This document shows positions 26,406 through 36,132 of a stretch of 64,000 bases of DNA, one piece after another. Both the position numbers and the translations under genes were made by a program. The notes below the pieces were generated by a model, which saw nothing but the letters and a program-made list of their open reading frames with translations, was not told the origin of the DNA and searched no databases. Origin of the DNA: Leptospira fainei serovar Hurstbridge str. BUT 6 (GTDB taxonomy: Bacteria > Spirochaetota > Leptospiria > Leptospirales > Leptospiraceae); NCBI RefSeq assembly GCF_000306235.2, contig NZ_AKWZ02000007.1, positions 1 to 64,000 on the forward strand, written 5' to 3'. Numbering within the stretch: position 1 is the first letter of the stretch; each line of letters starts with the position of its first letter.

Positions 26406-27085
26406 TGGGAACGTTTCGAGATGAATTAATCGCCCTTGTTGCGGATCATAAGGTTTTAACTTCCAATCCCTGGTTGGAACAACGGGAAAAACGGATGGAA
26501 AGATACGATTTGCTCCTCTGGCTAAAGCAGGAATACTTCGTTTCGGTCGCATTCGTTAATTGGTTTTTGAATACGGCCGCAATATCCGATTTCGTGTCTT
26601 CGAAAATCGTTTTAGTGGAAAATATTTGGGAAGAATTGGGGGAAGGCGAGGAAGACGAGGCGCATGTTTCCCTTCTTAAAAGATTTCTTGCAGAAATGCA
26701 AGAATCCGTCACAGCCGAGGATATCCTACCGGAAACCGCGCAGTATCTGAATTTGATGCAAAGAATCACTACAACGGATTTTTTTGCCGCTTTGGGTGCG
26801 TTAGGACCTGCAAACGAATATTTGCTTAAATTGGAATATGGAAGGATGTTTCTTTCTTACAAGGAATTAAAATCCCGTATTTCTCTTCCCGAAGGAAAAT
26901 TCTTTCAAGTGAATTTGGATGCAGACGAATCACATTCCGAAAAATTATTTCGTTTAATCGAGGACGTCGCTAACGACGAGCAAAAGCGTCAGCGAGTCCG
27001 AGAAGGTGCAGTTCTTGCCTTGAATGCACGCCTCGTCTTTTACGACGGCCTACAACGAGTCGCCGAGCCCATCTCGAAAAAGTAA
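26402..27085 (+). CDS. Haem-oxygenase-like diiron oxidase family protein (iron-containing redox enzyme)
   Basis: A 227-residue all-helical protein matching the haem-oxygenase-like diiron oxidase group (CADD, UndA, BesC, SznF-type). Motif 1 is [11 protein letters not shown] ending in AH, with Glu81 and His88; motif 2 is GALGPANEY with Glu139; motif 3 has Asp175 and His178 in DADESH. The family usually has a further His four residues before the Asp, but here that position is Asn171. Members use iron and oxygen to cleave or hydroxylate amino acids and fatty acids. Its ATG overlaps the stop codon of the ligase gene (ATGA), so the three genes form one operon. The missing His may change the metal chemistry. 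Confidence 0.72.
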   Translation: MMGTFRDELIALVADHKVLTSNPWLEQREKRMERYDLLLWLKQEYFVSVAFVNWFLNTAAISDFVSSKIVLVENIWEELGEGEEDEAHVSLLKRFLAEMQESVTAEDILPETAQYLNLMQRITTTDFFAALGALGPANEYLLKLEYGRMFLSYKELKSRISLPEGKFFQVNLDADESHSEKLFRLIEDVANDEQKRQRVREGAVLALNARLVFYDGLQRVAEPISKK

Positions 27086-27125
27086 TATTTCCGATCCGAC
27101 TTTATAGGCTGACCGGATATTTATG

Positions 27126-27482
27126 TTATGTAGCAGTCCCTTTTTTTCTAAATGCCTTTAGTAGATTCATGGCCAGAATTCCTATGATCGGCACAAAGGG
27201 AAAATATAGGAGCGGGGCAGCCCAACGCCATCCAGATAGAGAATGGGAAAGTTTTCGAACTGCAAAAAATCCGGGGTACCGGACGCCGCTGTCTATGAAT
27301 TGCACATTTCCGGCCGTCACCTCCGGCGTCAACGCGGGATGAATTTTTTGTAATTCATATTTTTCTAATGTTCGAAACGATTGAAATTGGACGCTTTTGT
27401 CCAGGCATTTGTCTTTCAGAATTTCGGCTAAATTGGCGCAAAATTCGCATTCGCCGTCGTAAAGGAAGATTTTTTCGTTCAT
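27126..27482 (-). CDS. Thiol-disulfide oxidoreductase DCC family protein (DUF393)
   Basis: A 118-residue protein of the DCC family, named for its N-terminal Asp-Cys-Cys pattern, here FLYDGECEFCANL (residues 6-18). The fold is thioredoxin-like with CxxC. A hydrophobic segment near residues 85-105 (WAAPLLYFPFVPIIGILAM) suggests a membrane tail. It is followed upstream on the same strand by the acetyltransferase gene, 10 bases apart, so the two are probably co-transcribed. Confidence 0.85.
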   Translation of the reverse strand: MNEKIFLYDGECEFCANLAEILKDKCLDKSVQFQSFRTLEKYELQKIHPALTPEVTAGNVQFIDSGVRYPGFFAVRKLSHSLSGWRWAAPLLYFPFVPIIGILAMNLLKAFRKKGTAT

Positions 27483-27492
27483 ACGATTCGGA

Positions 27493-28677
27493 TTAGGAAA
27501 AGGATTCCGTTTTTTCTTTAGGTTCCAGATCTACCGGCAGGTCGCGTAAGAAGGAGCAGACTTCCGGAATGGCTTTATCTTCCAGGCCGATCCAAAAATA
27601 AATCCAAACCCCTTCTTTTTGCATCCCGCTGCACTCCTTCGTATACCACTTTGCGATCGTATTTTCCGATCTTGCTCTCCAAAAAATTTTTGGGTATTTG
27701 GAAAGCATTGCGTCCCAGATATCTCTACCGACTCCTTCACCTCTTGCGATTTCGTTTACTGCGAATTTGGATAAGAATGTTCCCCAGGGAGTATTTTGGA
27801 GGATCGCACAACCTTTGTATGCCGATTCCAAAAGAATTCCGGCAAAATTCTTATTCCAAAAGCCTTCCTTTAAACTCCGCCCAAAAGCCTCTTCCACCAG
27901 AGCGTTCAGCCTTTGGGGATCGAGAGTAGAGAGAGTGTCGTGGAATTCGATCCGATTTTTCTTTCGGATTAAGGTTCCACTTCCTTTAATCGTGAAAAGT
28001 TCCTTTAGGAGACTCGGCGCCGAGGTAACCGCAATATGAAAATTGGTGTCGCTTACGGCTGAAAAAATCCGATTTGCTTCCGCCAAAAGATGTCGATGTT
28101 CTTCCGCGATCTCATCCCTAGACTCGAAATCCAAGATAGAGATTTTTTTTCCGTCAGGTGAATAAAGCCCGCCGTAGGTTTTTAGTAGAATCAGTTTTTT
28201 CGTTTTTAGTTCTTTGCAGAGATTCGCTAAATATGGAAATACTTCCGATCCGCTAAGATCCGTAACAAATACCGGAATTTTTCTTTCGTTCAAGGAAGAG
28301 TGAACTGATTCGAGAGCATTACTTGGATTGCGAAACCATTTAGCCGGAAGATTATGAGAGCCGGGCAAACTCGTTTCGAAAGTTCCGTCTTTAAATTCGT
28401 CTAACGTGGTTTTTGGAAAAGTAGGCGATCTGTAAAATAGATTTGCGTAGGATACTCCGTCCTTTTCCAAAACGACGACGGGAAAGAGTTCTAACTTTTG
28501 GAGGAGTTTTAAATTGTATAAAAGCGCTTCCGCCGATTCCGTCAATGCTTCGGAATCGGCATGGATCACGGCAAACTTCTCCGGTTCCAAGGATCGGAAA
28601 AGTTTTAGGAACTGGAAGCTATCCTTGGAGTTCTCGGTAACTTCCAGAAGTTTAAGGAGAATCTCCTGGTGGTTCAT
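27493..28677 (-). CDS. N-acetylglutamate synthase-like protein (kinase-like domain + NAT domain)
   Basis: A 394-residue protein. The N-terminal 230 residues resemble a degenerate amino-acid-kinase domain ([51 protein letters not shown]). The C-terminal part is the vertebrate-like NAT domain of N-acetylglutamate synthases/kinases, with [24 protein letters not shown] binding acetyl-CoA and [20 protein letters not shown]. The likely reaction is acetylation of glutamate, the first step of arginine synthesis. The kinase domain lacks a clear glycine-rich phosphate loop, so it is probably not a working kinase. The gene overlaps no neighbour but lies 17 bases after the methyltransferase stop. Confidence 0.72.
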   Translation of the reverse strand: MNHQEILLKLLEVTENSKDSFQFLKLFRSLEPEKFAVIHADSEALTESAEALLYNLKLLQKLELFPVVVLEKDGVSYANLFYRSPTFPKTTLDEFKDGTFETSLPGSHNLPAKWFRNPSNALESVHSSLNERKIPVFVTDLSGSEVFPYLANLCKELKTKKLILLKTYGGLYSPDGKKISILDFESRDEIAEEHRHLLAEANRIFSAVSDTNFHIAVTSAPSLLKELFTIKGSGTLIRKKNRIEFHDTLSTLDPQRLNALVEEAFGRSLKEGFWNKNFAGILLESAYKGCAILQNTPWGTFLSKFAVNEIARGEGVGRDIWDAMLSKYPKIFWRARSENTIAKWYTKECSGMQKEGVWIYFWIGLEDKAIPEVCSFLRDLPVDLEPKEKTESFS

Positions 28678-28694
28678 CTCTCCTCGGATTCTCC

Positions 28695-31331
28695 TTAATC
28701 GATGCGATAGGCAACCAATTTTCCCTTTAACTTGGCAATCGTTACGGATTGTTCTTTCGAAGCTTTCAACTTCAGATTACCTAGTAGGGAAGGATCCCCA
28801 GCCACAAGGGCCACGTCGGTTTCCTTAAATCTTTCCTTGAGTGTAGCTCCCCATTCCGCATAAAGCTCGGCGACGGTTTCTTTATCACCGATCCTTACGC
28901 CGTAAGGCGGATTCGTTACGATTCTTCCATTTTTGAAAGGGAAATCTTCAGGCGGGGTTTGGGCAGGGAATACATCCCAACGGATTAAATCCGAAACTCC
29001 GGCTTCTTTAGCATTTTCTTTCGCGAGTTCGATCGCATCTTCCGAGACGTCCGAACCGAATAAAATCGGACCGGCTTCTTTCGAAGGCTGCTCGCTCGGT
29101 TTGAATGAGCCGAATAGCCGGGAAAAAATCGAGGATCGGGAGAGGCTTCGGTAATTCACCCAGCCTCCGTTGCGAACTCGAAGAGCAGCTTCGATTAATA
29201 ATGTTCCGGATCCGCAAAATGGATCGTATAACGGTTCATTAACTTTCCAGCCGGAAAAACGGAGAAGAGCTTGAGCCAGGGTTTCCCGGATCGGAGCTTC
29301 TCCTCCTTGTCGTTCGTGACCTCTTCGCTGAAGAGGTTGTGCATGAAGCGCTAGAAACAATTTTGCCTGGTCCATTCTGGATCGCAGATAAAATAGAACC
29401 TCAGGCTCGTCTCGATCCGCTTCCGGTAAATCCAGACCTTTTGCCCTAAAACGATCAAAGATAGCGTCCTTTAATCGGTAGGTGGCATAACGCGAATCGG
29501 GTAGCGTATCCTTCGTGCTGGCGTCGATCCTGAAACGGGTTCCCGGTGAAAGTAATTTCTCGAACGGATACATCGCAGCGACTTCATAGAGGTCATCCGG
29601 TTCCTGAATATCTCCCCATGAGGAAAGTTCGAAGCTGATACCGGATGCGATTCCGGAACTTAAACAAAAATCTCTAACTTTCTTCGCAGGTCCTTTAAAG
29701 AAAACTCCGCCGCGATTTTCAGATAAGACTTCCAAGCCGGCTTCCTCGACCTCTTCTTTCAAGAGAAATGAAAGTCCGTCTCCGCAAGATGCGTGAAACG
29801 TCAAGCTTTCAGGTCTATCAAATTCGCTTAACGATAATTTGCTGGAATTCCAACCGGAGCGAACATCTTCGTAACGCTCGCTTTCCTCGGAAGGAAAGGC
29901 TCGCTCGTTTCCATAGGAATCCGAATCAGTTCGAGGACGAGATCCGAACGGTTTACGTCCGCCTTGCCGAGGAGGGCGGTCCCCGCCTTCGCGAGATCCG
30001 AAAGGTTTACGGTCCCCACCTTCCCGAGATTGGTACGGTTTCCGCTCGGAATTTCCTTCTCTATTATAGCCGGCATTTCTGGATTGGAATGGTTTGCGAT
30101 CACTACCTTCCGAAGAACCGAACGGCTTGCGATCTCCGCTTTCACGAGATCCAAAAGGTTTGCGATTTCCATCTTCACGGTTTCCGCTTCCTTCACGAGA
30201 ACGGTATGGCTTGCGGTCTCCGCCTTCCGAAGAACGGAACGGCTTGCGATCTCCACCTTCCGAAGAACGGAACGGCTTGCGATCACCACCTTCCGAAGAA
30301 CGGAACGGCTTGCGATCACCACCTTCCGAAGAACGGTATGGTTTACGATCACTACCTTCCGAAGAACGGAACGGCCTGCGGTCACCACCTTCACGAGAGC
30401 GGAACGGCTTGCGATCCCCGCCTTCCCGAGATCCAAAAGGTTTGCGATTTCCATCTTCACGGTTTCCGCTTCCTTCACGAGAGCGATATGGCTTGCGGTC
30501 TCCGCCTTCTGAAGAACGGAACGGCTTGCGATCTCCACCTTCCGAAGAACGGAACGGCTTACGATCTCCGCCTTCCCGAGATCCAAAAGGTTTGCGATTT
30601 CCATCTTCACGGTTTCCGCTTCCTTCACGGGAGCGATATGGCTTGCGGTCACCACCTTCTGAAGAACGGTATGGTTTACGATCACTACCTTCCGAAGAAC
30701 GGAAAGGTTTACGATCTCCGCCTTCACGAGATCTGAAAGGTTTGCGGTCACCACCTTCCCGAGATCCAAAAGGTTTGCGATTTCCATCTTCACGGTTTCC
30801 GCTTCCTTCACGGGAGCGGTACGGCTTACGATCACCACCTTCTGAAGACCGGAACGGCTTGCGATCCCCGCCTTCTGAAGACCGGAACGGTTTACGATTT
30901 CCATCTTCGCGGTTTCCGTTTCCTTCACGGGAGCGATACGGCTTACGGTCACCACCTTCTGAAGAACGGTATGGCTTGCGTTCTTCTCCATCTCTGGAAC
31001 GCGGAGGCCTTCTTTCTCCTCTTGGAGAGGAGGAATTTCCGTCCGAGGAACGAAATGGTTTTCTATCCCGGTTTTGAGACCCGCCGCCACTAGAGCGATA
31101 GGGTTTACGTTCTCCCTCTGAGCTTCCACTTTCTTTGGCTCGATAGGGTTTTCTTTCCATGTCGGGTTTGCTTTCCCTGGAACGGAAGGGTTTGGATTCA
31201 CCGTCTTTATCTGAACGGGGTTTACTGCCGGAGCGGAACGGCTTACCTTTGGAGGGATCTGAAGATCCTGCGCCCCTTCCTGTCTGACGTGAGGAGGGGC
31301 CTTTTTTATTCGCGGATTTTTTTGGAAACAA
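28695..31331 (-). CDS. THUMP-type RNA methyltransferase with long Arg/Ser/Gly repeat region
   Basis: An 878-residue protein. Residues about 40-460 are a repetitive basic region built on an 11-residue unit like [11 protein letters not shown] with variants ([21 protein letters not shown]). The remaining 370 residues are a normal RlmL/UPF0020-type RNA methyltransferase: [17 protein letters not shown], a THUMP-like region, the SAM motif [27 protein letters not shown], and the catalytic [10 protein letters not shown]. The C-terminal domain probably makes N2-methylguanosine in 23S rRNA. The repeat region probably binds RNA, as Arg/Gly-rich tails do, and is likely to vary in length between strains. 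No other gene is needed to explain the long open frames on both strands here. Confidence 0.85.
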   Translation of the reverse strand: MFPKKSANKKGPSSRQTGRGAGSSDPSKGKPFRSGSKPRSDKDGESKPFRSRESKPDMERKPYRAKESGSSEGERKPYRSSGGGSQNRDRKPFRSSDGNSSSPRGERRPPRSRDGEERKPYRSSEGGDRKPYRSREGNGNREDGNRKPFRSSEGGDRKPFRSSEGGDRKPYRSREGSGNREDGNRKPFGSREGGDRKPFRSREGGDRKPFRSSEGSDRKPYRSSEGGDRKPYRSREGSGNREDGNRKPFGSREGGDRKPFRSSEGGDRKPFRSSEGGDRKPYRSREGSGNREDGNRKPFGSREGGDRKPFRSREGGDRRPFRSSEGSDRKPYRSSEGGDRKPFRSSEGGDRKPFRSSEGGDRKPFRSSEGGDRKPYRSREGSGNREDGNRKPFGSRESGDRKPFGSSEGSDRKPFQSRNAGYNREGNSERKPYQSREGGDRKPFGSREGGDRPPRQGGRKPFGSRPRTDSDSYGNERAFPSEESERYEDVRSGWNSSKLSLSEFDRPESLTFHASCGDGLSFLLKEEVEEAGLEVLSENRGGVFFKGPAKKVRDFCLSSGIASGISFELSSWGDIQEPDDLYEVAAMYPFEKLLSPGTRFRIDASTKDTLPDSRYATYRLKDAIFDRFRAKGLDLPEADRDEPEVLFYLRSRMDQAKLFLALHAQPLQRRGHERQGGEAPIRETLAQALLRFSGWKVNEPLYDPFCGSGTLLIEAALRVRNGGWVNYRSLSRSSIFSRLFGSFKPSEQPSKEAGPILFGSDVSEDAIELAKENAKEAGVSDLIRWDVFPAQTPPEDFPFKNGRIVTNPPYGVRIGDKETVAELYAEWGATLKERFKETDVALVAGDPSLLGNLKLKASKEQSVTIAKLKGKLVAYRID
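29950..31210 (-). repeat. Coding tandem repeat, 33-bp-based units
   Basis: About 1.2 kb of imperfect direct repeats encode the Arg/Ser/Gly-rich part of the RNA methyltransferase. The basic unit is 33 bp, and a larger unit with a [11 protein letters not shown] insert recurs several times. Because the units are a multiple of three bases with few stops in any frame, long spurious open frames appear on both strands. Copy-number change by slippage would keep the reading frame. Confidence 0.85.
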
Positions 31332-31334
31332 TGT

Positions 31335-31802
31335 TTAGGAGAGTTGTTGGGCTAAGTAGTTCTGAACCCCGATGGTTTTGATGATTTCGAGCTGGGCCTC
31401 GAGCCAGTCGATATGCTCCTCCTCGGATACGAGGATCTTCTCGAGCAATTCACGAGTGCCGTTGTCTTTATTACGGGTGGAAATTTCTATTCCCCGGTTC
31501 AGACGCTCTACGGCTGAATATTCTACGTCTAGGTCGTTCTTAAGGATGCTTTCTATGTCTTTACCTACGTTGATTTTTAAATATCTTTGTAGGTCCGGGA
31601 CACCGTCCAAAAAGAGGATGCGCTCGATGACCTGATCGGCATGGTGCATTTCTTCGATGGATTCCTTTTTCATATAATCAGCTAACTTGTCATAGCCCCA
31701 ATTCTTATTCAATTTTGCATGAATGAAATACTGGTTGATTGCGGTCAGCTCGGCGGAGAGTACTTCCGCTAGGATTTCGAGGACTTCTTGGTTTCCTTTC
31801 AC
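31335..31802 (-). CDS. bfr: Bacterioferritin
   Basis: A 155-residue iron-storage protein. The ferroxidase ligands are visible: Glu in SAELTAINQYF, Glu and His in IEEMHHAD, Glu in DVEYSAVERLN, and Glu/His in SEEEHIDWLE. The Met of YMKKESIEEM is in the region of the haem-axial Met52. Length is that of a bacterioferritin rather than a Dps or ferritin. The start is GTG at 31802, chosen because GGAGGAG lies seven bases upstream; the longer frame has no ribosome site. It would bind iron and haem in the cytoplasm in 24-mers. Confidence 0.92.
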   Translation of the reverse strand: MKGNQEVLEILAEVLSAELTAINQYFIHAKLNKNWGYDKLADYMKKESIEEMHHADQVIERILFLDGVPDLQRYLKINVGKDIESILKNDLDVEYSAVERLNRGIEISTRNKDNGTRELLEKILVSEEEHIDWLEAQLEIIKTIGVQNYLAQQLS

Positions 31803-31936
31803 GTTGTTTCTCCTCCAATTTATCACTATAAACGATCCGGTGCTATTTTGGAAAGCCCTATTCCTAATCAAGACTTGAAGAGACTCGATTGTTTTTGACT
31901 TTGCGAGGGATTCGGCTTCGAATCCTGTGTAGGAAT

Positions 31937-33061
31937 ATGCCTCAGGCCTATCTTCTGGATGCTCAGTTGAGCAAGTTCGGTAAGACGGATTCCGATTACC
32001 AATCGCTTTCCTATGAGACTGCGAATCACTTACTTAAACGGAACCCGGAATTTCAACCCGAATTTTTGATCTTTTCCGCAATGGCCCCGGAGAAGTATAC
32101 AGGAGAAATTTTTCTACCGGCAAAAATAAAAGAAGATCTCGGACTTCCGAGCCTTTATGCGATCAGAACGGAAACGGCCTCCTCTAGCGGAGCTTCCGCC
32201 ATTCATTTAGGTCGATATCTGATTCTATCGGGCCGGTTTCGTAGCGGGATCATCATTGCCACGGAGGTAATGAGTCGATTGCCTCGAGAAGAAAATAATC
32301 TTTTACTTGGATCCGTTTTGTCGGAAACCCAAAGAAAGTTTGCAATGTCCATGGCTCAAGGAGGCGCGATGACTACGACTCGCTACCTGCATGAATACGG
32401 ATATTCCAGGAAGGATCTCTTTTCGCTTTCGAAGAAACTGCATGATAACGGTTTGGAAAATCCGATCGCGCATATTAAGAAAAAGTTAACCGAAGAGGAA
32501 TATTTCACGTCTCCGGTTTTTTCCAGTCCTCTTTGTTTATACGATATTTCCCCATTGTCGGACGGATCATGTGCGGTATTATTGGAATCGGATCCGAATC
32601 GAACCGGAAAGAACAAGTCCAAAATCTCGATCGCGGGAACTGGGCATGGTCTCGGTCATGTAAACGGTACTCCGGGCGGTTTAAGCTTTCCGGCTTCGGT
32701 GGAGGCGTTCGCACAGGCTTACACCGAAGCCGATATAAAACCTTCCGATGTTCGTGTGGCGGAACTTCATGATGCATTCACACCGTTTGAATTGATCGGA
32801 GCGGAGGATGCAGGTCTGTTTCCGAAAGGGAAGGCGTTAAAGTTTGTAGAGGAAGGAATTAGCGATAAACGGGGAAAGCTTCCGATCAATCCTTCGGGCG
32901 GATTAAAAACCAGAGGCCATCCGGTAGGAGTTTCCGGCTTAGCTCAGATCTCCGAACTCTTCTCTTTTATGAAAGAAGGGAACCATTCGATAGGTTTGGC
33001 GCTTTCCATAGGCGGATTGGGCATCAATAATTTCGCCACGATCCTGAAGTTGGAGAATTAA
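31937..33061 (+). CDS. Thiolase-like protein lacking the catalytic cysteines
   Basis: A 374-residue protein with the thiolase fold signature: AELHDAFTPFELIGAEDAGL, INPSGGLKTRGHPVGVSG and the end SIGGLGINN. The active-site Cys of the N-terminal half, normally in CxSG, is replaced (TASSSGASAIH), and the C-terminal CxG cysteine is also not present (SIGGLG). His in the GHP motif is kept. Such proteins are seen in SCP2-thiolase and acyl-CoA-binding groups and may act with a partner instead of catalysing Claisen chemistry. Start chosen at MPQAYLL because the upstream TTG frame has no ribosome site. It is divergent from bfr. Confidence 0.75.
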   Translation: MPQAYLLDAQLSKFGKTDSDYQSLSYETANHLLKRNPEFQPEFLIFSAMAPEKYTGEIFLPAKIKEDLGLPSLYAIRTETASSSGASAIHLGRYLILSGRFRSGIIIATEVMSRLPREENNLLLGSVLSETQRKFAMSMAQGGAMTTTRYLHEYGYSRKDLFSLSKKLHDNGLENPIAHIKKKLTEEEYFTSPVFSSPLCLYDISPLSDGSCAVLLESDPNRTGKNKSKISIAGTGHGLGHVNGTPGGLSFPASVEAFAQAYTEADIKPSDVRVAELHDAFTPFELIGAEDAGLFPKGKALKFVEEGISDKRGKLPINPSGGLKTRGHPVGVSGLAQISELFSFMKEGNHSIGLALSIGGLGINNFATILKLEN

Positions 33062-33134
33062 TTTGCGACTAGCTCGGACTAAAGTCGCCGATTTCCCGTT
33101 TTTTCCCGAAGAGGATTAAAGGTAGAAGTAAGAA

Positions 33135-34157
33135 ATGGCGGAGAATATTCTTTTAATACAAACTGCTTTCTTAGGCGATCTAATTCTGACCACTCCGTTA
33201 TTTCGAGAAGTGAAGAGAAAGTATCCGGGTTCGAATTTAACGGTGATCGTGAGCAAAGGAACGGAATCCGTTTTGGAAGCAAATCCGTGGATCGACGAAA
33301 TCGTTCCTTTGGACAAGAAAATCATCAAATCATCGGTGTTCGGCTTTTGGAATTTCACGTCGGAAATTAGAAAACGTAAATTTACTCTCTGTATCGCTCC
33401 TCATTTTTCGTTTCGATCCTCTCTTATTGCCTGGAGATCGGGAGCTCCTCGCAGAATCGGTTATAATACTGCCGGCTTTTCTTTTTTATTAACGGAAAGA
33501 AAACCCCGTCCGATTAAAGGTCCGCACGAGGTGGACAAGCTTCTTTCTTTACTTTATTCGCAGGAAGAACTTAAATCAGTCTCTCGTAGGCCGGAACTTT
33601 TTTGGAAGGAAGAATCCATAAAAGGAATTCAAGAAATTCTAAAAAACAAAAATTTGGAAAAGGGTAAGTACGTATTGATAGCGCCTTCTTCCGTTTGGGA
33701 AACGAAGCGCATGCCTGCGGAAAAATTTCGCGATGTGGGGAAATTACTGAAGGAAAAGATCGGATTGCCGATCGTTCTTACCGGAGGAAAAGGAGATATT
33801 CCTTTATGCGAGGAGGTAGGAAGCGGATTTGCGATCAATTTAGCCGGACAAACTACTCTTCAGGAAATGTCTTATTTAATGAGCGGCGCGGCTTTACTTG
33901 TGACGAACGATTCTTCTCCGATTCATTTCGCTTCCGCTTTTGACGTACCTACGCTGGCCGTATTCGGCGCGACAGTCCCGGATTTCGGATATACTCCTTT
34001 GGCTAGGAAAACGTTCATTTCGGAAATTCAAGGCTTACCTTGCCGACCGTGCGGAATTCATGGAGGTAGAGTTTGTCCGGCTGGTCATTTCCGTTGCATG
34101 CTCGAACAGGACCCGAATCGCATCGTTCAGGAAGCTCTTCGTCTAATAGGAAGGTAA
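33135..34157 (+). CDS. Glycosyltransferase family 9, heptosyltransferase II-like
   Basis: A 340-residue GT9 enzyme. Family features are LLIQTAFLGDLILTTPLFREV at the N-terminus (the loop that binds the acceptor), VLIAPSSVWETKRMPAEKF, IVLTGGKGD, INLAGQTTLQEM and the donor-binding VTNDSSPIHFAS, followed by AVFGATVPDFGYTPL. GT9 members add heptose to the inner core of LPS. The final Cys-rich segment (LPCRPCGIHGGRVCP and HFRCM) is typical of the WaaF branch. The enzyme likely works on the cytoplasmic face. The pepP gene begins four bases after its stop. Confidence 0.85.
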   Translation: MAENILLIQTAFLGDLILTTPLFREVKRKYPGSNLTVIVSKGTESVLEANPWIDEIVPLDKKIIKSSVFGFWNFTSEIRKRKFTLCIAPHFSFRSSLIAWRSGAPRRIGYNTAGFSFLLTERKPRPIKGPHEVDKLLSLLYSQEELKSVSRRPELFWKEESIKGIQEILKNKNLEKGKYVLIAPSSVWETKRMPAEKFRDVGKLLKEKIGLPIVLTGGKGDIPLCEEVGSGFAINLAGQTTLQEMSYLMSGAALLVTNDSSPIHFASAFDVPTLAVFGATVPDFGYTPLARKTFISEIQGLPCRPCGIHGGRVCPAGHFRCMLEQDPNRIVQEALRLIGR

Positions 34158-34160
34158 ATT

Positions 34161-35450
34161 ATGGATCATAGCATTTTCAAAAAGAGAATTCGGACCGTTC
34201 AAAATATATTAAAGGACGGGGACGTCCTCCTCTTATTTGCAGCTTCTCTTAGGATTCGAAATCGGGATGTGGAATATAAATTTCGACAAGACTCGGACTA
34301 TTATTATCTTACCGGAATAGAGGAAGAAGACGGAGTTCTCGTTCTGCGCCGCGATTATTCGGCGCACTTCGCTCTACCGAAAGACAAGGAGAGAGAAATC
34401 TGGACGGGAATTCGGCTGGGTAAGAAAGAGATCGGGTTGAGACTGGAGCTGGATGAAAGTTATGATTTAGGGGATTGGGATTCTAAAATCGGAGAGATCT
34501 TGACGAATCAATACACTCTATATCATTTTTTTGGAAAGGAGAAAACAAGGGATTCGCAATTACTCGATTTAATAAGTTCTCTTAACCAAAGATTAAGGGA
34601 AGGAAAATTCGGTCCCCAAAGATGGGAGATTCCTAACTTTCTGCATGAGATGAGAATGATCAAATCCACGGAAGAAATCGAGAAGTTAAAGGAATCTTCG
34701 CGGATAACAGCCTTCGGCCACGAGAGATTGATGCGGGAAACTAGACCCGGAATGTACGAATTCGAATTGGAAGCGATCTTGGAATCGGAATATCTGAAGC
34801 ACGGAGCATGGGGTGGTGGGTACGGTCATATCGTAGCCGCCGGTAAAAACGCAACGATCTTACATTATACGACGAATCGGGCAAAAATCGGAGAGAACGA
34901 GGCGATTCTGGTTGATAGCGGTGCAGAGAAGGATTATTACACTGCCGACGTCACTAGGGTCTTTCCTTCGGGAAAGAAATTCACGGCGGAACAGAAGGCC
35001 GTTTATGAGCTCGTACTGCATGCCCAGATGGAAGCGATTTCAAATACGATGGAAGGAATCGAGTTTAATGCGGTCCATATATCGACGATTCGAACGCTTA
35101 CTTCCGGATTGAAGGATATGGGATTTCTAAAAGGGGACGTTTCCGATTTGATCGAGAAGGGAGAATTTAGAAAATTCTATATGCATAGAACCGGTCATTA
35201 TCTCGGTATGGATGTGCACGACGTGGGTCGTTATTTTGAAAATGGAACGAGTAAGCCTATGCAGACAGGTTTGGTCGTGACAGTAGAGCCGGGATTGTAC
35301 TTCGATCCAGCCGATGAAAGTATTCCCGAGGCATTTCGCGGTATCGGTGTCAGGATCGAAGACGATGTTTTAGTAAACGGAAAGAGTCCGGTTGTGCTGA
35401 CAGCAATGATTCCGAAAGAAATCGACGAAATCGAATCATTACGAAATTAA
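34161..35450 (+). CDS. pepP: Xaa-Pro aminopeptidase (aminopeptidase P family)
   Basis: A 429-residue M24 metallopeptidase. The N-terminal part has the aminopeptidase-P region FRQDSDYYYLTGIEEEDGVLVL. The dinuclear metal ligands are seen in order: Asp in LVDSGAE, Asp in TADVTRVF, His in HRTGHYLGMDVHD, Glu in VTVEPGLY and Glu in GVRIEDDV. It removes N-terminal residues before proline in the cytoplasm. It is in an operon with the GT9 gene (3-base gap). Confidence 0.92.
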   Translation: MDHSIFKKRIRTVQNILKDGDVLLLFAASLRIRNRDVEYKFRQDSDYYYLTGIEEEDGVLVLRRDYSAHFALPKDKEREIWTGIRLGKKEIGLRLELDESYDLGDWDSKIGEILTNQYTLYHFFGKEKTRDSQLLDLISSLNQRLREGKFGPQRWEIPNFLHEMRMIKSTEEIEKLKESSRITAFGHERLMRETRPGMYEFELEAILESEYLKHGAWGGGYGHIVAAGKNATILHYTTNRAKIGENEAILVDSGAEKDYYTADVTRVFPSGKKFTAEQKAVYELVLHAQMEAISNTMEGIEFNAVHISTIRTLTSGLKDMGFLKGDVSDLIEKGEFRKFYMHRTGHYLGMDVHDVGRYFENGTSKPMQTGLVVTVEPGLYFDPADESIPEAFRGIGVRIEDDVLVNGKSPVVLTAMIPKEIDEIESLRN

Positions 35451-35682
35451 ACCCCTTTTAAAATATTTCGAACTGAAGGGAAAAGTCCTAACCCTGAAAT
35501 TCCAAATTGTCAAAATAGAAATTAATATTATTATATTATGTCATTTTGTTTTACGCATTATCCTCCTTTTCGTCGTTAACACATAGTTTTAACGATTATT
35601 TATTACATTTTCTAAAAATTCCATTGAGACTTTTTTCGAATCGTCGACATATGCCTTCATTTATCGAGGACGTAAATAGAAT

Positions 35683-36132
35683 ATGGAAGAAAGGTTTAGG
35701 AATTTTTTAATCGCTTCGGGCGGATTTACTCGAATGGATCTACGCATCCCGATCGATTTGGAATCTATCTGGAAAGAGGGCGTCAAAAAATACGGCGGAC
35801 CCGCAGGATATCTAACGTATCTACTCTCTTCTTATAAATTAAGGAGAACTCAAGGCTCATTGCCTAGATGGAAGTTTCGAAAAATTCGATCCTTTGATTC
35901 TAGAAAACGGGTGAACGTCCGGTTTCAGGATTATTGGGAATCGGCCTGCTTTGCGGCTCAATACAAAGTATCTTTGAGTAGCTTTATTTCCGCTTTGCTT
36001 GAAATGGATACCGATACGATTGCCGAATCATCGACGCATATTTCCGGTTCTTCCCTAGAACTCCAAGCGAGAACCGGTTTAATTGTGCCGTTCCCGTTAC
36101 GAAAGGGAGGGGCGATCGCGCGAGGAGCTTAG
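35683..36132 (+). CDS. DUF1564-like protein (Leptospira-type paralogue family)
   Basis: A 149-residue soluble protein. The segment [23 protein letters not shown] and the following hydrophobic helix [13 protein letters not shown] resemble the DUF1564 family, a paralogous group known mainly from Leptospira, in which an RVNVR strand is followed by a helix-turn-helix-like region. The family function is unknown; a DNA-binding ribbon-helix-helix role is possible from the pattern. It is preceded by a 232-base AT-rich region and overlaps the convergent M20 peptidase gene by four bases. Confidence 0.5.
   Translation: MEERFRNFLIASGGFTRMDLRIPIDLESIWKEGVKKYGGPAGYLTYLLSSYKLRRTQGSLPRWKFRKIRSFDSRKRVNVRFQDYWESACFAAQYKVSLSSFISALLEMDTDTIAESSTHISGSSLELQARTGLIVPFPLRKGGAIARGA

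Noticed and set aside
29768..31201. Long open frames on both strands over the repeat-rich methyltransferase
   Set aside because: They are side effects of the in-frame 33-bp repeats. Only the 28695-31331 minus frame continues into a recognisable enzyme domain.
29950..31210. CRISPR-like array
   Set aside because: The repeats are coding, imperfect, without unique spacers of fixed length, and no cas genes are nearby.
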